Shown: positions 11,292 through 22,529 of the stretch, in pieces | How positions within the stretch are numbered: position 1 is the first letter of the stretch | Layout of the letters: each line of letters opens with the position of its first letter | Source of the DNA: Tetragonia tetragonoides | Lineage: Eukaryota; Streptophyta; Magnoliopsida; Caryophyllales; Aizoaceae | Direction of reading: 5' to 3' | NCBI GenBank assembly: GCA_038025085.1 | Contig: CM076144.1 | Location: 45,982,001-46,046,000 of the forward strand | Length of the DNA: 64,000 bases | Translations under genes and position numbers: made by a program | Notes under the pieces: model-generated | The model's database searches: none | What the model was told of the DNA's origin: nothing | Seen by the model: only the letters and a program-made list of their open reading frames with translations

Positions 11292-11430
11292 ATTGTGAGA
11301 AGATACATCCAAGACTACCAAATCGCAAATTCAAATTGGGTCATTTACGCCCCACTCGTAATCACAATCACGAGACATTGCCCATTTTCCAAGCCTATTG
11401 GCAATATTATTTGACTCCCTAAACAAAAAT

Positions 11431-11814
11431 TGTTATAACGGGATTCGCTCAATTAGCAGTTTGTTATATCAGATGCAAGAAATAATAACAGAAACCAAGA
11501 AATCAACACAAAGATTTAACGTGGTTCACCAATTAGTCAATTGGCTACGTCCACAACTAGAAAATGAGACTATATTGTATTGAGATAGTTATGAATGTTA
11601 CATATTACGGTATATATAGGAGATAGGAAATTAGGGCTGAATTCCTAAACATAACCGGACTGACTTTACTTTAATGAACCCGAATATTAAACGGAATAAC
11701 ATAACGTAACATCCCATAACCTAAAATACCGTAACATAACCTAACGTATGATAGCGTAATATATCGTAACATATCATAACTCAAAATACCGAAGACTTCA
11801 AGTCATACCCAACA
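11431..11814 (-). repeat. 3' LTR of the non-autonomous copia element
   Basis: 384 bp, TG...CA ends, matches 13709-14080 over its length with small differences and short indels. Confidence 0.88.
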
Positions 11815-11882
11815 AATCTCGACCTTGACTTGAATATTCTTCAGAAAACAGATGTATCAGATGCAGTCCACGATACCAGACT

Positions 11883-12357
11883 GCTCTTGAGTCCAAGAGC
11901 TCAAACTGCTCGTTAGTCCACGAGCTAGAATGACTAGATTGCCCTTAAGTCTAAAGGCTCAGATTGCTCCTACGGCTAGGAGCCCAAACTGCTCTTACGT
12001 CTAAGAGTCCAGACTGCTCGTAAGCCTACGAACCCAGAATGTTGATCAGCTTACTCCTATGTCTAGGAGACCAAATTGCTCTTACGTCTAAGAGCCCAGA
12101 CTACCCCTAAGTCTAAGGGCTCAGATTGTTCGTAAGTCTACGACCCATAATGCTCCTCCTAAGTCTAAGAGGACTACAGCTGTACTGCTCGTAAGTCTAC
12201 GAGCCAGGGATGCTCCTAAGTCTAAGAGCCAGAACTGCTTGTAAGTCTACGAGCCCAAATTGCTCCTAAGTCTAAGAGCCCCGACTTGCTCCTCAATGTA
12301 GGAGCCCAGATTTGCTCCTAAGTCTAGGAGACCCAGATCTGCTCCTACCTCTAGAAG
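11883..12357. repeat. Array of about 18 hairpin-forming repeats
   Basis: Units about 27 bp apart, each an inverted repeat such as GCTCGTAAGTCTACGAGC: a 6-7-bp stem around a 4-6-base loop, usually AGTC. The fifth stem pair varies together on both arms: G/C in GCTCGTA...TACGAGC, T/A in GCTCTTA...TAAGAGC, C/G in GCTCCTA...TAGGAGC. A few units have one mismatch or a G-T pair. It lies between the protease remnant and the 3' LTR of the element. No coding role is evident. Confidence 0.88.
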
Positions 12358-12368
12358 CCTCCACCTCA

Positions 12369-13635
12369 TCACCTACTTGCAGCAGCAACAATACCAGTAA
12401 TGGTAGAACCTTGTAATATATACAAGGTACAATGCTTGACCCCTTTCAGAACCACAGATGAGCCTTTACTAATGCACAACTCTCCATATTCTCCCTTGAA
12501 ACTGAAACCCTCACTATCCAAAAGTGGAAGAGATATCAGAATCTTAGTCATATTAGGAACGTGCTTAACTTGGCTCAAAATAGCTACTTTTTCAGCATGT
12601 GTCCTGGTCTTGATTGAGCCGATTCCAACAACCTTGCAGACAGCACCATTAGCAGTCAAAACATAACCGCAATCCACCTGCCTATAAGTTGAAAACCACT
12701 CCCTCTTCCGACATATGTGAAAAGATGCCCCAGAGTCAAGAACCCACACATTAGTTTGATGTGTTTGTTCATTCGCAGCTAATGCAAGATCTTGTTCTGA
12801 ATTACGGTCATCTTCTGCAATAGCAGTAGAAGATTGTTGCTTTTCCAATTTTTCCTGCTCTTTCATAGGACACTCATTTTTCCAATGCCCCTTTTCTTTG
12901 CAGTAATTACAGATGTCATCAGGTTTAGGACCCCTAAAACCCTGCTTATTCTTATTGAATTTCTTCTTGCCTGTTTTTCCATGTCCATTACCCCCAGTGA
13001 CTACTAACCCAACAACCTGATTTTCTGTAATTTTACCATTCGCCTTATGGCCCAATTCTCTGCTATGCAATGCAGACCTAACTTCTTCCGGACTATCTAA
13101 CAGTATCTCTACCCCCAATAAATGACTGAACAAAATTCTCATATGATGATGGTAAAAAAAACTAACAGATCTAAGGCAGCATCCTAATCCTCCACCTTAA
13201 TATCAATATTACGCAGTTCTAAAATAATCATATTTAATCGTTCTAGGTAATCTCTAAGAAGCATACCTTCTTGCATACGGAGACCGAACATACGTTGCTT
13301 CAAAAGCAACTTATTGGTTAAAGACCTAGTCATATACAGACTCTCAAGTTTTAACCATAGACCAACAGTAGTTCCTCAGTCGCGACTTCAGTAATGACGT
13401 CGTCAGCCAGGCATAGGATGATCGTTGAATGAGCCTTCTCCTCTAGACTCGCCATATCAACATCACCAAATCCAGATTTCGCTGCACTTTTCACCAAAGG
13501 TGCCCAGAGTCGCTGTTTCTTTAACAAGGAACGCATCTTGATCTGCCTGAGAGTGAAACTGTTGCTCCCAGTGAATTTGTCGATATTAACATTCACCCCA
13601 GACATCTTTCTTGAAACTTTGATAGCAGAGAACAC
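12369..13635 (-). pseudogene. Ty1-copia gag-protease remnant
   Basis: Two ORFs on the minus strand. The first (13635 to 13351) is the gag N-terminus (NIDKFTGSNSFTLRQIKMRSLLKKQ). Its homology continues past a stop into 13350-13143. The second (13142 to 12369) has a CCHC zinc knuckle (CNYCKEKGHWKNEC) and the aspartic protease motif VLDSGASFH. It ends in LYILQGSTITG, the link that normally leads to the GAG-pre-integrase domain, and then stops. Everything downstream of protease is missing. Confidence 0.85.
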
Positions 13636-13693
13636 AAACCCTGACGAACCCGAATCTCTGATCAGATTACAATCCCAAACGACCGAATCTGAA

Positions 13694-13705
13694 GCTCTGA
13701 TACCA
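13694..13705 (-). other. Primer-binding site, initiator-Met tRNA type
   Basis: TGGTATCAGAGC on the minus strand, three bases inside the 5' LTR. This is the usual copia site complementary to the 3' end of initiator methionine tRNA. Confidence 0.85.
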
Positions 13706-13708
13706 GTT

Positions 13709-14080
13709 TGTTATAACGGGATTCACTCAATTAACAGTTTATTATATCAATTGCAAGAAAGAATAACAGAAACCAAGAAATCAACACAAAGATTTAATGT
13801 GGTTCAGCAACTAGTCAATTGGCTACGTCCACAACCAGAAAAGGAGACTATATTGTATTGAGATAGTTATGAAGGTTACATATTACACTATATATAGGAG
13901 ATAAGAAATTAGGGCTAACTTCCTAAAACTAACCAGACTGACTTACTTTAATGAACCCGAATAGTAAACGGAATAACATAACGTAATATCCCGTAACCTA
14001 ACATACCATAACATAACCTAACGTACGATAGCGTAACATATCATAACTCAAATACCGAAGACTTCAAGTCATACCCAACA
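13709..14080 (-). repeat. 5' LTR of the non-autonomous copia element
   Basis: 372 bp, TGTTATAACGGG...CCCAACA, paired with 11431-11814. A short TATATATAGG motif inside could serve as promoter. Confidence 0.88.
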
Positions 14081-14927
14081 AAAATGAAATTCACGACACT
14101 CCAACAAAGCTCATAATTAAATCAAAACAATCGTCAAACAACCGATTGAAGGACAACAAACAACAGGATTTAAAAGTGGCAATCTTCTTAGCTACATATC
14201 ATGCGTCAGCTATAGTGGCAACCATGACCCAGAACAGAGTTCATGAGGACGCCCAGAGGGAGCGTAATCTTCTCTTCTCTCTTTTTTTTTTTTTTTGTTT
14301 TGTTTTGTTATAGTTGCAACTACAGAAGCTGATCATAAATCTAGTATCAGTTCCTCAATTTGGAATGACATCCATATGATACTCTTGGTGAAGTATGGCG
14401 CCATAAACTCCATGTAACAAAATGATGAACTTGTGGGAATCTTGCACAATTCATCGTAAATCGTCGACTCCTTGGGTAGCTGAACATCATCGCTAAGGCG
14501 GTCTAGATTGGTAACCTTAACAACAAAGCGCTGCAAAACAGTTGCATTCCTCAGCAAGTACTTGATAAATCCCATTGCAAAATATTCCACATCCCAACTA
14601 GATATTACTATCCTCTTAACATGTGTTAACAGACAAGCAGGTACAGAATCTCAAGAGATCTCAAACTCACTACCACCCCAATGGAAAGAAATTTTGATCA
14701 ACTCCAAGTTAGGGGAGCAATGGAGAAAAAACAGGAATGCTTTCAAGTAACTCCAACTAAAGGAAAATATCAACTTGTTCAGATTATCGAGCACTGCGAA
14801 TTGCTGATAATTATCCAAACAATTAATCGCACCAGTAAGTCCAGTATTGATGAGAACAAGTGATCTAACATTACGAATCTGCCGAAAGAGGTCCAAAAAG
14901 AAATTTCTCATTCCAATGAGACGTACA

Positions 14928-15460
14928 CAAGGGCAGAGACAGGGGAAGGCTGGCGTAGGCCATGACCTCCCCTATCATTTGAATAATCAATATATATTTC
15001 GTGTATGATAGAAACATAACTCTATCTTTGCTCCAGTGGCTCCTTTCCACCACTAAAAGCCTCTTGTAGAGCGCTGATCCTAAGTTCGAATTCACGCGTA
15101 AGCTTTTCCTCTTTCTTTTCCATTTTTTTCCTTCCCTTTTTACTTGCTGAGGGGCGATTCCTTTGCTTTTTAGTACTCTGTATTGATTGTTTGTGTTCAG
15201 ATCCTTATCACAATATTTTGTTTTTGTTTTTTCTATTATTTTCTTTTTTGTTATGCTCAACTTTGTTTCTTTCTATCATTATTCTCCCCATTTTTTGAAT
15301 TTTTTTAAATTTCTCTGTAAGCTAACTAATTCGAAATGGAGGCTACATTTATAAAATAATAAAAAAAGAGTTGACTGGAAAACGATATTCCCAATCAATA
15401 TAGAGAGTAACATATTTAGTCTCCGGCCCCCCTTAAGAAAAAATTCTGGTTCCGCCACTG
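14928..15460. mobile_element. hAT-like element inside the F-box pseudogene
   Basis: 533-bp insertion flanked by the 8-bp duplication GACGTACA (14920-14927 and 15461-15468). Its right end read inward is CAGTGGCGGAACCAG, a common plant hAT-type terminus; the left end CAAGGGCAGAGACAG is a degraded match. The intact F-box gene shows the uninterrupted coding sequence. No transposase. Confidence 0.75.
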
Positions 15461-16023
15461 GACGTACATGAACATTTAAACTAATGTAAATTGACATACT
15501 TTGTTCTTCGGTGAACCAAAACTTTATCCCAACACAATCATACACAAATAATAGTTTCAGATTTGGAGCATGAATAACAACATTATGTCGATTTGTACCT
15601 GACACATGTGTGTGAATACATAACCGTCTTAGATTATGAGCGGATATATCAATAAAATGTTCATTTTTCTCAAAAACTCCACACAAATTCAAATCTTCCA
15701 ATAATGGACAAGATCTAAATAACTTTGCCATTACTTCACGATGAGTATCATCCAAAGTAACATCTAATGTCTTCAAACAGGGGAGATTAATTTCATCAGG
15801 CAATCTATACTCAAACCAACAACCTAGCTTAAGATTAACCAAAAACCGACATTGAAAAAGACAACTAGGCAACACCATTTCTTCAACACAACGGTTAGCA
15901 ATTACCTTGATTGTCTTAGCATTTCGGAGACAAATGTCCTTTATCCACGGCTGTAAGGGGAAGCAATAATCCTTCCAGTACGCGCAACCATGAATTCTAG
16001 TTCCATCTTTCGCTCTTGGAGCT

Positions 16024-16217
16024 TGACAAGTTTGAGGCAGAAAAGATGTTTTTTGCATTGATTATCACGAAATATATATACAGCCCTAGCATCTATACAA
16101 ATCTTTTAGTATATAGAAACAATCCTAAACTATATCAAACTCTATGATAACTTGCCATAAATAGGCGGAACCGAATATTTCTTATGTCACGCCTGAAATC
16201 TCGCAGATCTCGTAACA
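16024..16217 (-). repeat. 3' LTR of the copia element
   Basis: 194 bp, plus-strand ends TGACAAG...CGTAACA, pairs with 20715-20908. Confidence 0.88.
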
Positions 16218-16223
16218 CCCCCC

Positions 16224-19200
16224 TCAAGTTGGAGCATGGGGGTTCACGATGCCCAACTTGCTGAGCAATAGATCAAACTGCTTCTTGCCTAGAGCCTTTG
16301 TAAGCAAGTCAGCCAATTGCACTGTCGTAGGAACATACGATGGGGCAATCAGACCTTCGGTAATAGCATCACGAACAAAGTGACAATCAACTTCAATATG
16401 CTTCGTGCATTCATGATAAACAGGATTGCGCGCAATGTGTAAATCTGATTGGCTATCACAAAACAATGGTATAGCTTTAGGATGATGAACACCCAAACTT
16501 AATAACAAACATTCCAACCACTTGAACTCACAAGTGATGGCAGCCATGGATCGATGTTCTGCTTCAGTGGAAGACTTTGAGACAATAGTTTGCTTCTTTG
16601 TTTTCCATGAGATAGGTGATTGACCAAGGAATACCAGCCAACCCGTCAAAGATCGCCGTGTGAGGGCAGGCAGCCCAGTCTGAGTCACACCATCAATTTA
16701 AAGATAAGTCACTGTCAGCTCGCAATAAAATACCTTGACCTGGAGTTCCCTTTAAATAACGCACAACTCGTAGAGCGGCCTCCCAATGCTCTTGGTGAGG
16801 ATCTTGCATAAATTGAGATAAAAGATGAACCGAATATGCCAAATCATGTCGTGTTACAGACAAATACACAAGTCGACCTACAAGGCGTCGATAGGATTTC
16901 GGATCATCAAGTTTGGCACCAAAGGCATGGCCTAACTTATGATTTTGCTCAATAGGAGTATCTGCTGGTTTCGCCCCCAAGAGGTCGACCTCAGTAATAA
17001 TGTCAAGAGAATACTTTCTTTGACAAAGAAATAAGCCAGCTGTACTCCGAGCTACCTCAATACCCAGGAAATGTTTAAGTTGACCAAGGTCTTTCATATG
17101 AAAACAGTCAACCAAATAGGCCTTGAAAGCACTTAAAGCAAAAGAATTATTGCCAGAAATAATTAAATCATCAACATACACCAAGACATTTAGATGCACG
17201 CCATCTTTATTGTAAGTAGACTGTGAGTAATCAGAGTAAGACTGAAGAAAGCCATACCATTTCAAGGCAGTTACCAGTTTTGCAAACCAACAACGGGGTG
17301 CCTGTTTTAAGCCATATAAAGGTTTGCGAAGACGACATACCAGATTTGGCTCCGTTGACATGAAGCAAGGAGGCAATTTCATATAAACTTACTCATCAAG
17401 ATCACCATGGAGAAAGGCATTGTGGACATCCATTTGGGAAAATTCCCAATTCTTGGAAGCGGCAATGGCTAAAAAGGCACGAATGGCTGCCATTTTGGCA
17501 ACAGGAGCAAAGGTCTCAGAGTAATCCAAGCCTTCGATTTGATGATTTCCAAAAATAACCAAGCGAGCTTTTAACCTCTCAAGATCTCCATTGGAGAGGT
17601 ATTTCCTCTTATAAACCCATTGATTGCCTAGTGCACACTTGCCAGATGGAAGCGGTTCGAGAGTCCAAGTACCATTGTCCTCCAAGGCGTTAATTTCCTC
17701 TTGCATAGCCTTCTTCCACCCATCATCTTTCAAGGCCTCCTTAAAAAACCGAGGTTCATCTCCTGTAATTACAGGTGCAAGGAACTTGCGATATGACATA
17801 GAAAAACTGTCACAATTAATATAGTGTGCCATAGGAAAAGGAGTACCTGAGGTATGCTGTGGAGGAGAAGTAGCAGTGTTCGATGGACTCTCTTTAACAA
17901 CGTTGTGAGTAACAAAATCCTTGAGGAGCACTGAAGGGGTTTTAGTGCGCTTTCCACGACCCAAAACTTCTTCGGAACCCTGATCATTTAAGCCTGCCTA
18001 TTCTTCAATATGGTCAGACCCAGTTTGCACAGAGTCGTCTACACTCTAGGTTGTTCTATTTCTATTGGGCTTGCCGGACTTGTGGTTTGGTCAGGCCCAG
18101 TATTGACAGTGGCCGAGGAATTAGGGTCATTGGGGATAAGAGGCACATCTAGACCCTCATTTGTTGTATCCCTGGTATTAGGGACAGTGGCAACAGTGGA
18201 GTGATCCAAAAATTCCGCAAAGTCTAAATCAATATCCACATCCATATCAAAATGATCCGTGGGTATAATATTGCTAGCTTCCGTCTCAACAATGGGAAAA
18301 ATCTCTTCGAAGAATTTTTGACATCCTTTGACACAAAAAATTCATGTTTATCAAGATCATAAAGCCTCCATCCCTTTTGGCCGAAAGGATACCCAACAAA
18401 TATGCATTTACGACTATGACTCGAAAATTTATCCCCCTTTGTCTTTTGGTTGTGGGCAAAACATAAATATCCAAACACACGAATGGATCATAAGATGGAG
18501 GATAACCAAACAATGTCTAAAAAGGAGTGAGATTGTTAAGGACAGTGGAAAGAGTTCTATTGATTAAATGGGAAGCGATCAAAACACTCTCCCCCCAAAA
18601 ATAAATTGGCAAATTTGCTTGGAAGCGCAAGGCGCGGGCAACATTTAAGATGTGTTTGTGTTTTTTTTTCAACTCTCCCATTTTGTTGTGGAGGTCCAGT
18701 GCATGAGGTTTGAAATAAGATGCCACGGGCAGTAAAATAATCAAGCAAACATCGAAACTCCGTTTCATTATCACTCCGAACAATCTTTATGGTTTGAGAA
18801 AATTGTCGCTCAACCATAGCAACAAAGGACATGAATTTAGAAAAGACCTTTGTGTTATCATCCATTAAATAAACCCACACAGCCCGAGAAAAATCATCCA
18901 CAATAGTCAAAAAAATATCTAGCACCACAAGAAGATGTATGACGATAGCCACCCCACAAATCAATATGAATTAGTTCAAAAATTCGACTGGCTTTATTGT
19001 CACTCAAAGGAAATTTGTCTCTGGGATGTTTAGCTCTAAAACACACTTCACAGGCTTTATTCAAACTACCTTTAGAATTACAAACGGGAGGAAGCAATTT
19101 TACTACTTTTTCTGAAGGATGCCCCATCCTAGCATGCCAAAGAACCAAAGAAGAAGCGTCCGCGTCCACAGTGACTGCCTGCACTGTATAAGGTCCCTTG

Positions 19201-20690
19201 AAGTAGTAGAGTCCATCTTGCTTACTTCCTGTTCCAATCCGCTTCCTCGTTTGGTCCTGTATAGCACACATATATCGATTAAAAAATGACAATAATATCC
19301 AAATCATCACACAATTGTGAAACGGACAATAAGTTGCAATTCAAGAGAGGGACAAAAAGAACATGAGTGAGAGTCAAAGCATCCGAAAATCGCACTGAGC
19401 CCTTCTTTGTTGCAACCACTTTCTTGCCATCAGGAAGACCAACGAGACATAAGATGTCTTTCACATCGAATAATAAAGAAAGATTGCCAGTAACATGATT
19501 AGATGCACCTGTATCAATAATCCAAGAATGACCATTAATCTTACCACTCAAACGATTATCGGAAACAGTCATATTACCAAAGACACTGGCAAGCGCCTTC
19601 CACTGATCAGCGGAAAATACTTAAGTAGATGGTGCTCCTATAGGTTCAGAAACAACTGCAGCATTGGCACGGACCCCCTCTCGACCACATCCTGTCGCAA
19701 GAGAAGGAGCAGAGGTCACTGATTTTTGGGTACGACTAATCAACAATTTGGTCATACCTGATCCACTGTCAGACTTCACACGATCCTCCCACCATTCTGG
19801 ATATCCATGAATTTCGAAGCAATAAGTTACTTCGTGACCTGTTTTCTTACAATAGGTGCAAGAGAGATGAGATTTATCAGGTTTCTCTATTTTGCCTCGG
19901 CAGCGTCCACTAGTTCGCACAGCAAATCCAACAACGTCGGATTTCTCCTCGGGCAGAGCCGAAGACGTTCTGACTCGTTCATCTTGAATAACTAGCTGGT
20001 AGGCACGGCTAAGAGAGGGCAGAGGATCTTGAGCAAGAATATTTGATCGCAAAGTACCATAATATGGAGTATATAAACCCATCAGAAATTCATGAAGCAT
20101 GTCCTTTGCACGGCGACGATCATGTTCAAGTCCTACGGTACACTTTGCACAGCAAGAACAAGTAATCAAGGGTTCATGGTTATGCAATTCCTCCCATAGA
20201 GCCTTGAGTTTTCCATAGTAAGAAGCAACTGACATGGATTTGGTTTGCTTACAGTCAGAGATGGCCGCCTTTAATTGCTATATGCGTGGTCCATTCGTAA
20301 GAGCAAATCACTCCTTAAGCGTCTCCCATAGACGTCTGGCGTCTTTATATTTGGACAAGGTACTCTTCACTTCTGCTGTGATAGTATTCATGATCCAAGA
20401 TACCAACATGACCTGAATTGTATTCCAATCATCTTGTGTGCACGGAGGTGTTGGAAATACAATTGTACCATCTAAAAATCCGAACTTTCTTCGAGCTTGA
20501 AGGGTCGTTTCAATCTCACCAGCCCAATCATCTTAATTTTTGCCATTAAATCTGGCTGCAGTAATAAAATCACCAGGTCGATCTTGAGGACCTAGGAAAT
20601 AAGGGAATTTTGAGTCGATTTTATTTGATGGTGGATCGTCGTCTACGACTATTGTTTAAGGTTTTTGAGTTTTGGTTTAGGGTTTGTTTA
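16224..20690 (-). pseudogene. Ty1-copia gag-pol polyprotein remnant
   Basis: Domain order on the minus strand: gag with a zinc knuckle (about 20690-19621, CTYCKKTGHEVTYC), protease (IDTGASNHVTG near 19500), GAG-pre-integrase (LWHARMGHPSEKVV), integrase core (FLTIVDDFSRAVWVYLM, near 18900-18520), reverse transcriptase (17964-16693, with FLHGDLDE and YVDDLIISG) and RNase H (16688-16224, SSTEAEHRSMA). The order protease-integrase-RT is diagnostic of Ty1-copia. Several frameshifts and stops separate the blocks, so no intact polyprotein is made. Confidence 0.9.
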
Positions 20691-20702
20691 TGGATCTTTC
20701 AC

Positions 20703-20714
20703 GCTCTGATACCA
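20703..20714 (-). other. Primer-binding site, initiator-Met tRNA type
   Basis: TGGTATCAGAGC on the minus strand, directly abutting the 5' LTR at 20715. Confidence 0.85.
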
Positions 20715-20908
20715 TGACAAGTTTGAGTCAGAAAAGATGATTTTTGTATTGATTATCACGAAATATATATACAGCCCTAGTATCTATACAAATCTTTTAG
20801 TATATAGAAACAATCCTAAACAATATCAAACTCTATGATAACTTGCCATAAATAGGCGGAACCAAATATTCCTTAAGTCACGCCTGAAATCTCGCAGATC
20901 TCGTAACA
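20715..20908 (-). repeat. 5' LTR of the copia element
   Basis: 194 bp with TG...CA ends, pairs with 16024-16217. Confidence 0.88.
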
Positions 20909-21465
20909 AAGCTCCAACATGGAGCTCAAACTTATAGATCTCGGAACAGGTGATCTGTTTAAGGATGTTATCTACGATGTTGATGGAATTCGATATTGGG
21001 GCTGCCAAAATCATCCGAGTTGAGGGTGAGATTGGTGGTTTTGGTCCAGATGTGGTGCCAATGGTGGGACAAGGCAGAGGTGGCAATTGTAGAGTGTATG
21101 GGTAGGAGAGAGAGAATTTCTACAAGGATGACCTTTGGTAAGGTGCTTAGCCTGTCTAGGTTCTCATCTTGTTCATTATTGTTGATGTGATCAGTTTCCA
21201 TTGATCAATCAAGTTTTTGTTTGGAGGTCTTGAAGAGTATTGAGTGTTGATTTGTGTTTGTGATCATGTCAATTATAATGGATTGGAAATTGGAAAGTCA
21301 ACTTACATTTGATGATTATGATCACATATGCATGGAAGGTGAGTAGATAATTTTAATGTCCTAAGAATTTGATCTCTTCCATGTACAGATAAGAGAAGGG
21401 GGAGAAACATATTTGATTAACTATTTAAATTTTTTAATCATGCCTCCATACATATTAGGACAGCA

Positions 21466-21600
21466 TCAATGGAGAGGAGAGAGAGAATGTCTACGAGACA
21501 ATTAAGGAGCTCAGCTTGTCTAGTTTTTCATTGTTGATGTTAGTTTCCGTTGTTTTCTCCATTGATGAATTAGATCAAGTTTTGGTTTGATGGTGTGAGA
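21466..21600 (-). pseudogene. F-box gene 5' relic
   Basis: Matches the start of the intact F-box gene around 9960-10095 (shared words such as ggagagagagaatgt, ttagtttccgttgtt and ctccattgatgaatt), but most of the codons are missing. A further remnant of the family; its copy is at 32876-33015. Confidence 0.65.
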
Positions 21601-21706
21601 CAATTAATTTGGTGGTTTGATTTGAGTTAGTTGTAATGGAGATTGGAGAGTATTCTCACCTAACATTAACATAAGATTGCATATGGAAGGTGATTAGATA
21701 TTTTTA

Positions 21707-21938
21707 GGCCCTGTTCTTTTTGTCGTTTCCATACTGCATTCTGTTTCGTTTCATTCCGTTCCGTTCCGATTCATTTCGTTCCGCGCCGTTCCGTTTTGCA
21801 TTCTTTACTTCATTTTGTCTCACATTTTTTTGAATTATCCGCGCCGCGTCGTTCTGTTCCGTTCCTTTCTGTTTCAATCTGTTCCATTCCATTCTGTTTC
21901 TCATCGTCCTGCACCATTCCGTTGAAGAGAACAGGGCC
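21707..21938. mobile_element. Harbinger-like MITE, copy 1
   Basis: 232-bp element with ends GGCCCTGTTCTTTT and the complement of GAAGAGAACAGGGCC, flanked by TTA on both sides. The interior is built of degenerate TTCCGTTCCG words. Confidence 0.75.
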
Positions 21939-22357
21939 TTAATCTCTTCCATGTCCCGCCAAAAGAGGGGGAACAATATATTTGAATAACTATTTTAAAT
22001 CTCGCCATCATACATTTTAATAATGGTTAGTGGTTAGAGTAATGTTTTACAAAAGCTAATAAAATAAGTCTTTCAACTCCAAATACTAGCGGAGCGGTTG
22101 AAATTATTTACCAAATTCTATCCCTTTTATTTTTAGTAATAAATAATCATAATAAGTCCTTTTATGTCCGTTTACATTAATTGGGTAACCAAAATCCTAA
22201 CTTTTACTAAACACTCAACCACATTAATCGCTGACAGTTACGTACCACTCATAACAGTTAATAACTAGTTTAACAACTAACCACTAATAAAACATCTAAG
22301 ACTACCGCTACAACTAATTATTGTCGAACAAGCCCTAAAAATAAAAAACTGCTACAA

Positions 22358-22520
22358 TAGAGCGAAAGTTCCCAGCGGGCAGCACAGTTGTTGCAAGACT
22401 CTCTCGACTTGGACGGTACCCGGGTTTGAGGATGTTCAATCCTCTTCCTCCTAATATAACAGACTATAAAAATAGGGAGGCCTAATCAGTGCCCCCCACC
22501 AAAAAAATAAAAATAAAAAA
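22358..22520 (+). mobile_element. tRNA-like SINE, copy 1
   Basis: About 160 bp ending in an A-rich tail, with a box-B-like GGGTTTGAGGATGTTC (GGGTTCGAGG in the second copy). Flanked by direct repeats tgctacaa and tgctacaaca. Structure fits a short interspersed element; the family is not identified. Confidence 0.6.
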
Positions 22521-22529
22521 TGCTACAAC

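Larger units (their letters stand above)
11431..14080 (-). mobile_element. Non-autonomous Ty1-copia LTR element with hairpin array
   Basis: Complete element of 2650 bp flanked by the 5-bp duplication AAAAT (11426-11430 and 14081-14085). Both LTRs begin TGTTATAACGGG and end CCCAACA. On the minus strand the order is 5' LTR (13709-14080), initiator-Met tRNA primer site, degenerate gag, zinc knuckle, protease, hairpin-repeat array, 3' LTR (11431-11814). Integrase, reverse transcriptase and RNase H are absent, so it would need enzymes from another copia element. Confidence 0.88.
16024..20908 (-). mobile_element. Ty1-copia LTR retrotransposon, degenerate
   Basis: Element of 4885 bp with two 194-bp LTRs that differ at 8 positions by my count (about 4%). 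Flanking pentamers GAGCT and AAGCT agree at 4 of 5 bases. A primer site adjoins the 5' LTR and a G-rich polypurine tract (GGGGGG end) adjoins the 3' LTR. Inserted in the F-box pseudogene. Confidence 0.9.
14333..21201 (-). pseudogene. F-box/LRR/FBD pseudogene split by two transposons
   Basis: A paralogue of the gene at 8652-10076, in three pieces. The F-box start is at about 20910-21201 (LDRLSTLPKVILVEILSLLP) with a frameshift near 21000. The repeat region is at about 15461-16023 (PWIKDICLRNAKTIKVIANR, LPDEINLPCLKTL, SCPLLEDLNL). The FBD end is at 14333-14927 (VPACLLTHVK, CYMEF). A copia element (16024-20908) separates the first two pieces and a hAT-like element (14928-15460) the last two. An in-frame stop also lies just before DSVPACLL near 14650. 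Not functional as an F-box protein. Confidence 0.88.

Noticed and set aside
11883..12357. CRISPR-like array
   Set aside because: The repeats are imperfect, there are no unique spacers, and the context is a plant LTR element.
14871..15260. 129-codon ORF
   Set aside because: It crosses the left boundary of the hAT-like insertion into F-box sequence and has no domain.
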